This document shows positions 59,234 to 64,000 of a stretch of DNA of 64,000 nucleotides, one piece after another. A model generated the notes under the pieces. It did not search any database, was not told the DNA's origin, and worked only from the letters and a program-made list of their open reading frames with translations. Numbering within the stretch: position 1 is the stretch's first letter; each line of letters begins with the position of its first letter. Location of the stretch: NCBI GenBank assembly GCA_022393335.1, contig JAJEKB010021165.1:404995-468994 (forward strand), written 5' to 3'. The DNA comes from Macrotrachela quadricornifera. Lineage: Eukaryota > Rotifera > Eurotatoria > Philodinida > Philodinidae. A program made the position numbers and the translations under genes.

Positions 59234-59822
59234 CCACTGCTGCATTTATAGTATGTACATTAACTAGGCTTCAATTTTGAAGAAGAGTTTGAATTTCCGA
59301 ATTTGATTTTCTTTGTATGAGAGAAAAGTTCATGGTAGTCAGCAGAAGTATGCAGAAATTATTAAAACTTTCGCCCAAAATTGCACGTTGGAAAGGAAAC
59401 CAATAGTGTTTCTGAAAAAGTAGAAGAAGGACTATCTTCTGATGCATTTATCTGAATTTCGAGATTTTTTGATGAAAACTGATTTTTTTTAAGTGGGTGT
59501 GAGGGTGCTAAAGGATCTAAAGGTTTTCCCAGAGCTTTCGTTTCATTTTCTTCAGGAGGGGGAAAATTCAGGGAGAAAGTCTCCCAAAGCCAAAGAGAAA
59601 CGACTGCATCTGCTTTTTTAAAAACCAAAATATAGCTCTCAATTCGAACTTTCTTGGTGTCTACTACCAAGTATGAGTATTTCTATCTCTCATACTATTG
59701 ATTTGCACTAATACAGTAATATAAAAACTGAGATGAAAATAAGTTTATTATTGTAAAATACAAAAATCTGTTCTTCTCTACTATTCATAAAGGATTGTTG
59801 TTGTAAACGGTTGCTCTTCCAT
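59234..59822. other. intergenic, nothing supported
   Basis: A 102-codon minus-strand ORF (59362-59670) lacks any family resemblance. No repeat ends found. Confidence 0.35.
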
Positions 59823-60350
59823 TTAGTCAATTTCATCGTCACTATTGTCTTCATTCTCTTGAACATATATTTTGATATTGGGCGCTTTTGCTCGACCGGG
59901 ATTGAGGTAGAAATTTTTCACAACCATATCCAAATCATTGTCGCTAACATTTGGTTTTAATATTGTGAATTTAACAGCAGTTTCTAATACTGTTTCTGAC
60001 AAACTGTTTCCTAGCCTTGTTTTGATTCGTTTGAGAGCACTAAAACTGCGCTCACATTCATTAGATCCTATTGAAAGAGTTACTAAAATCTGGTAAAACT
60101 TGAATCATTCAGGTATTAAATATCGTGCATTGACTGTAATATATTTAACAATATCTAACAGACAAAGTTCATCATCCATTTTTTCATTGTTATTATTTCA
60201 TTCGATACCATTCTTTACACTCTCTATTATAATACGCACTTGTGGTAATTCGTTTTTTAGTTTTCGAAAAGATAATAGTGGTTCATCTGTTCTTTCATAT
60301 ATTTTCTGATCAATTTCTACATGTTTATAATGCATTGGAGTACAATACAT
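59823..60350 (-). pseudogene. hAT transposase C-terminal remnant
   Basis: Minus strand reads TPMHYKHVEIDQKIYERTDE, then a TGA at 60200-60198, KMDDELCLLDIVKYITVNAR, a TGA at 60107-60105, and KFYQILVTLSIGSNECERSF then SALKRIKTRLGNSLSE. This is the hAT dimerisation block (ERSFSxLKxIKTxLRxxMxxxRL type), followed by an acidic tail DNSDDEID and a normal stop. Both TGA codons stand where Trp would fit (TGG to TGA). The N-terminal zinc finger and catalytic core are not found upstream. Inactive. Confidence 0.75.
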
Positions 60351-60379
60351 CTTTAATCATCCATTTTCTAACTTTAGAA

Positions 60380-60560
60380 AACTGATAAATTATTTTTTCT
60401 CTGAGAGAAAGCGGGTGTTTCTCTTTGGAAAACTGATAAACTGGTTTCTCTTGTCAAAGCCGGTAAACTACTTTCTCCCTGAAAGAAAATGGTTGTTTCT
60501 CTTTGGAAAATCAAGAGACTGCTTTCTTTTTCATATATTTCTGATGGATCTGCTCCAATT
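60380..60560. repeat. short imperfect tandem repeat, TTTCTCTTTGGAAAA type
   Basis: GTTTCTCTTTGGAAAACTGATAAACTG recurs near 60418 and, changed, near 60495; related TTTCTC..TGA.AGAAA phrases fill the gaps. Three to four units of about 35-40 bp. It produces a spurious minus-strand ORF with FQRET repeats. Confidence 0.55.
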
Positions 60561-60635
60561 AAAACATTGAAATACGTCAATATATATCCTTAGAAAAGTT
60601 TCAGAGAGAAAGGCAAAGTGCAAGAAAAAATTTAA

Positions 60636-60658
60636 GGGGGGGGACATCCCCCCCCCCC
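60636..60658. repeat. G8-ACAT-C11 hairpin
   Basis: Eight G, ACAT, then eleven C. A perfect GC stem of at least 8 bp in a region of about 70 percent AT, followed by a further C run at 60662-60668. It might also form G-quadruplex-like structures. Run lengths may be unreliable. Confidence 0.7.
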
Positions 60659-60814
60659 TCTTCCCCCCGTAATCATATGGCCTGTACGTCATGTAGACTC
60701 AAATGAGTTATGAATACTCTGAAAAAAGTTTGGGCCGTTAGCCTATTGCTACAGAGATATTGTACTTTTACAGTATTCTTTAAAAATGAATGCCGTGGTC
60801 CTCTTTCAGGAATA

Positions 60815-61080
60815 GCAGAAAAACTGATTTTCAAATTTCGAGTTGAAACTTTGGATAAAGATAGACTTCAATGAGAATAGTTTATTGGGAATTTTTCATC
60901 TACCTTATCCTAAAATCTGCCAGTTTATAGAAACTAGCTATTCATAACTGTATCTTGGAATAGGAAGGATAAAAAATCTTCAATAGTCACAGTAAACTAT
61001 TCTCATTAAAGTCTATCTCTATCCAAAGTTTTAAGTCGAAATTCGAAAATTAGTTTTCCTGCTATTCCTGAGAAGACTGA
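60815..61080. repeat. conserved-core foldback, compact copy
   Basis: The left core TTTTCAAATTTCGAGTTGAA (60829) and right core AAAGTTTTAAGTCGAAATTC (61025) are mirror images, as are AATAGCAGAAAAACTGA and TTTTCCTGCTATTCC. Centre near 60930. Confidence 0.87.
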
Positions 61081-61489
61081 ATATCTCTTGTGTCTCGTTT
61101 ACTTTCATATTTGACGAAGATTTGTTGTATTATGTGTAGACAAAAATCATTCAATTCAATATTCACTATCAAAACTATTGTCAAAATTCTGATCACTTTC
61201 GATATTCAAATTGTCGAGATTTTCATAAACTTTCATGGTGTTTCGTTAACTCTGGAGAAAGCCATAATCTCAGAGACGAAACGAATGTAATTTAAAAGTA
61301 TGTATAAATGATACTACACGATCATTGATATCAGCTATGCGTGCTACGTATGTCTTGTTTTTTTCTCAACTGGCTTACATAAGCATCTATCAACGAAACA
61401 TCATAGACGTGTGATAGTAAAAGAGAATAATTCAGATAAACAAAGGAGAATATTATTTGAAGAAAATGTCTATGACACATATATGGATT

Positions 61490-61710
61490 TCCCAGGACAT
61501 TCAATCCGACATCTTTCATGAAAAACCGACCGGATCCAACATGGTTTTTGTCGGATTCCCATCAGCCGGATTCCGTCGGAATGTAACGGAAACATAATGA
61601 AATCCGGTCGAATTTCATCTTGTTTCTGACGAATCCCGACGAAATCCGGGTCGAGAATCCGACAAAAACCATGTCGGTTCCGACCGTCTATGAATCTCCT
61701 GGATTCCCGT
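61490..61710. repeat. CCGAC-rich foldback
   Basis: AACATGGTTTTTGTCGGATT at 61539 is mirrored by AATCCGACAAAAACCATG at 61653, with outer CCAGGA / TCCTGG words. CCGGAT, CGACGA and CCGTCGG words are packed between. GC content is far above the surroundings. Confidence 0.78.
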
Positions 61711-61761
61711 CTCGAACGGATTAAATTTTCTTATTATTATTATGATTAGATGAAAATTTTC

Positions 61762-63965
61762 TTAATTTATCCAAAATCGAATATTTGAAGTTTCTTCTAT
61801 ATCTCGATTAATTGAATATGTTTTTGGTAAACAATTTTGTAACCATTCAATAAATTCATCATTTATTGATAATAAATCCATATCTTTCCATTCATCATCA
61901 TTACATCGAACAGTTAACGATCGAAGATTAGGTAATGTATTAATTAAATGAATAATATCAGTTCGATTATTTATACTAATGAGAAGAACTTCACATTGTC
62001 GTGCAAGTGATGATCGTAAAAACGTATCACATTGTTCTTTTGAGAAAAATATAATTTCATCAGGTAAAAAACCTTCCTTAAAATGAAGTCGACGAAGTGA
62101 AGGTATTTTTATTTTTAATAAAGTTTTAAAAAAAGAAGGTCGAACATTAATATCCAATGAATAAAGATTAGATAATCGATTAAGTAATAATTGTAATTGA
62201 GAATGAATAGTATTTTCTTCTACTATTGTTACATCAAGTGAAGTTAATTGAGTTAATGATGATATAATTGAGAAAAAATTTTTATCAAATGGAAATTGTA
62301 TTTGAAGTTTATAAACATGAGAAAATCGAATATGACATGGAATTAAATTTTGACATGTAGAATTTTTTAAAAAATTAGATCGAAGAATACGTATATGATT
62401 ATATAACCAATAGACTTCTTCATTTAAACAAGTCGTTAAAAAAAAACGTTTATTATCATAATCAAATTGATCAAAAGCATATGGTAAAGTATAAAGATAT
62501 CCATATGTATCGAATGGAAACCATTCACAACGAAAAAACCATTGATGTTTTTCAATCCAAAATGATGTTCGAAATGTATTCAATAAATCTTCTACTTGCT
62601 TTTGTTTATTATTAGAATTAAAAAATTTATAAATCATTCTTAATCGAAATATTTTTATTTTAGATAAATAATTAATAATAATCATTTTCTATTCATATCC
62701 ATTTAAATAGATTGATGATGTATCAAATGTTAAATAAGATAAATTAGGCATATTTTGAAAAAGATTTATCATAGAATATTTTGATCCAGAAAATGATATA
62801 TTCAATGAAATAATTGATAAAATATTCAGTTGTAATTGTTCATTTTCTTGATTACATTTAATAGATGTTGAAAGTCGTCGAAGATTAGGTGTATGTTGAC
62901 ATAAATTCGATAGATTTTGTAAATTAAGATTGATATTTTCAAGACATAAATGTGTAATAGTTGATGAAATGATTGTACTTACAGTAATTTCAATATTACA
63001 CATACCATATGAAATAATATAACATAGATTACAATAAGTGTATTATTTCTAAGACCACGATAACATTTAATAATTTTTAAATGTTTAAGATAAGGAAGAT
63101 ATTGACATTGAAGAATAAGTTGATTTAATATATCAAGAGAATAAATATAATAAAGTGAAAGGGATTGTAATTAATTAAATTGATTAAGTTTATAACCATA
63201 AAAAAGAAATAATTCAGTTAACCCTTTCGCCGCGATTCGATTTTGATAGAAAGCCACATTTCTGAACTCGCTTTATTAGAAAACAAAACATACCACAAGA
63301 TGCAGCGTGAAAAGTTCTACAATCTACACCGTAAAACTTATTTCAATTGTACACTTTTTGTTTTCAAAAAAATGCAAAACTGTGTGCAACCAATTTGTGA
63401 GGTTATTCCAAGACTATCGTATTTCAGATTGAGGTTTATACACAATTAAAATAAGCTTTACGATATAGATTGTAGAGCGTTTCACGCTGCATCTTGTGGT
63501 ATATTGTGTTGCTTCTTACGAAATCATATTAAGGGATAAAAAGATGAAATAAGAAAAATGAAATTCCATATTCTCGTAGAAAAAATGATCGTTTCGCAAC
63601 CTCAAAAACTAGTCACATACAGTTTTACTGTCTTCGAAAACAAAACGTATACAATTAAAATAAGCTTTACTATGGAACTTGTAGAGCTTTTCAAGATGCA
63701 TCTTTTGGTATATCCTATTTTTTTAATAAAACACATTTAAAGATTAAAACATGAAATGCAAAGTGTAGCCCACCGGTGGGCCACATCGCGGCGAAAGGGT
63801 TAAATTAGATATTGATCGAAAATCAATATGATATATTCGAAAATAGGATAATATTAATTGATTTAAACGAGATTTAAGATTATAAAAAGCATGAAGAAGA
63901 TGAATATCATTTAAATAATCAAATATATCTAATACTAATTCATTTGCTAATGATTCAAAATTCAT
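61762..63965 (-). pseudogene. F-box/LRR-like gene, interrupted and nonsense-mutated
   Basis: The N-terminus MNFESLANELVLDIFDYLND and HLLHAFYNLKSRLNQLI is a clear F-box. After RSISNL a 578-bp MITE at a TTAA site breaks the gene. On its far side the minus strand continues TELFLFYGYKLNQFN, a TAA at 63173-63171, LQSLSLYYIYSLDILNQLIL and PYLKHLKIIKC. A frameshift near 63030 leads to MCNIEITVSTIISSTITHLC and Leu-rich repeats; a TAG at 62691-62689 stands where Trp fits (NGYE-stop). The last 307 codons are open with Leu-rich motifs (SLTQLTSLDV, NRLSNLYSLD, TLPNLRSLTV) and end in a stop at 61762. F-box proteins recruit substrates to SCF ubiquitin ligases. Four lesions make it a pseudogene unless heavily mis-assembled. 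Confidence 0.8.
63222..63799. mobile_element. piggyBac-like MITE with TTAA target
   Basis: Bounded by TTAA on both sides (63218-63221, 63800-63803). The TIR CCCTTTCGCCGCGAT is perfect over 15 bp. Inside are three copies of a TTGTAGAGC.TTTCA...GCATCTT.TGGTATA module in both orientations (63275-63325 inverted, 63470-63505, 63680-63715). Non-coding. TTAA duplication with CCC-starting ends is the piggyBac pattern. Confidence 0.82.
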
Positions 63966-64000
63966 TTTTCTTCTTTTTTTTTTCTTATGATTAAATATAT

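Noticed and set aside
60374..60580. Minus-strand ORF with FQRET repeats
   Set aside because: Explained by an imperfect 35-40-bp tandem repeat; no start context or homology.

Overview
The window looks like a piece of a small, AT-rich metazoan nuclear genome, most likely a bdelloid rotifer. The reasons are protein-coding genes split by many 45-60 bp GT-AG introns, an F-box/LRR-like family of a kind I associate with bdelloids, and a dense mix of decayed DNA transposons with a few intact genes between them. The organism call is inference from style and gene content; no species marker is present.

Intact genes, all re-spliced by hand with frames that close: (1) a clan-unassigned cytochrome P450 at 10272-11872 (+, 3 exons, 501 aa); (2) a small four-exon secreted protein at 13800-15033 (-, 195 aa); (3) a MULE transposase at 18645-20276 (+, 5 exons, 469 aa); (4) a CYP3-clan-like P450 at 23901-25642 (-, 4 exons, about 524 aa); (5) a short-chain dehydrogenase at 30969-32120 (+, 3 exons, 345 aa); (6) a long-chain acyl-CoA synthetase at 32823-36010 (-, 15 exons, 660 aa); (7) a full ABCB/P-glycoprotein-type transporter at 41816-49905 (-, 29 exons, 1343 aa). 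A putative secreted peptide gene lies at 885. Two P450s, an SDR, an ACSL and an ABCB pump lie within 40 kb. They could all serve xenobiotic or lipid metabolism, but they do not form an operon and co-regulation is unproven.

Broken genes: a nucleoredoxin-like gene beside the MULE (20698-21194), a Cys-rich membrane protein remnant (16623-17580), and an F-box/LRR-like gene at the right end (61762-63965) that is cut by a TTAA-flanked piggyBac-like MITE.

The rest is mobile DNA. There are long foldback (near-perfect inverted-repeat) elements at 7474-8448, 12539-13508 and 25663-26581, the last ending about 20 bp from a P450 start codon. A MULE has terminal arms made of short TCGAA-type tandem repeats and a perfect 8-bp target duplication. 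There is one mariner with both TIRs, plus remnants of other Tc1/mariner, pogo/Tigger and hAT elements. A LINE fragment with a 14-bp target duplication is inserted into the Tigger transposase, and the LINE is itself interrupted by a foldback whose centre is a 400-N assembly gap. The most unusual recurring signal is a family of foldbacks at five loci between 38.4 and 61.1 kb that keep a nearly invariant core (TTTCAAGTCGAAATTCGAAA) while the surrounding arms diverge. At the left end, about 2 kb is a degenerate array of roughly 94-bp repeats, possibly inside an intron of the secreted peptide gene.
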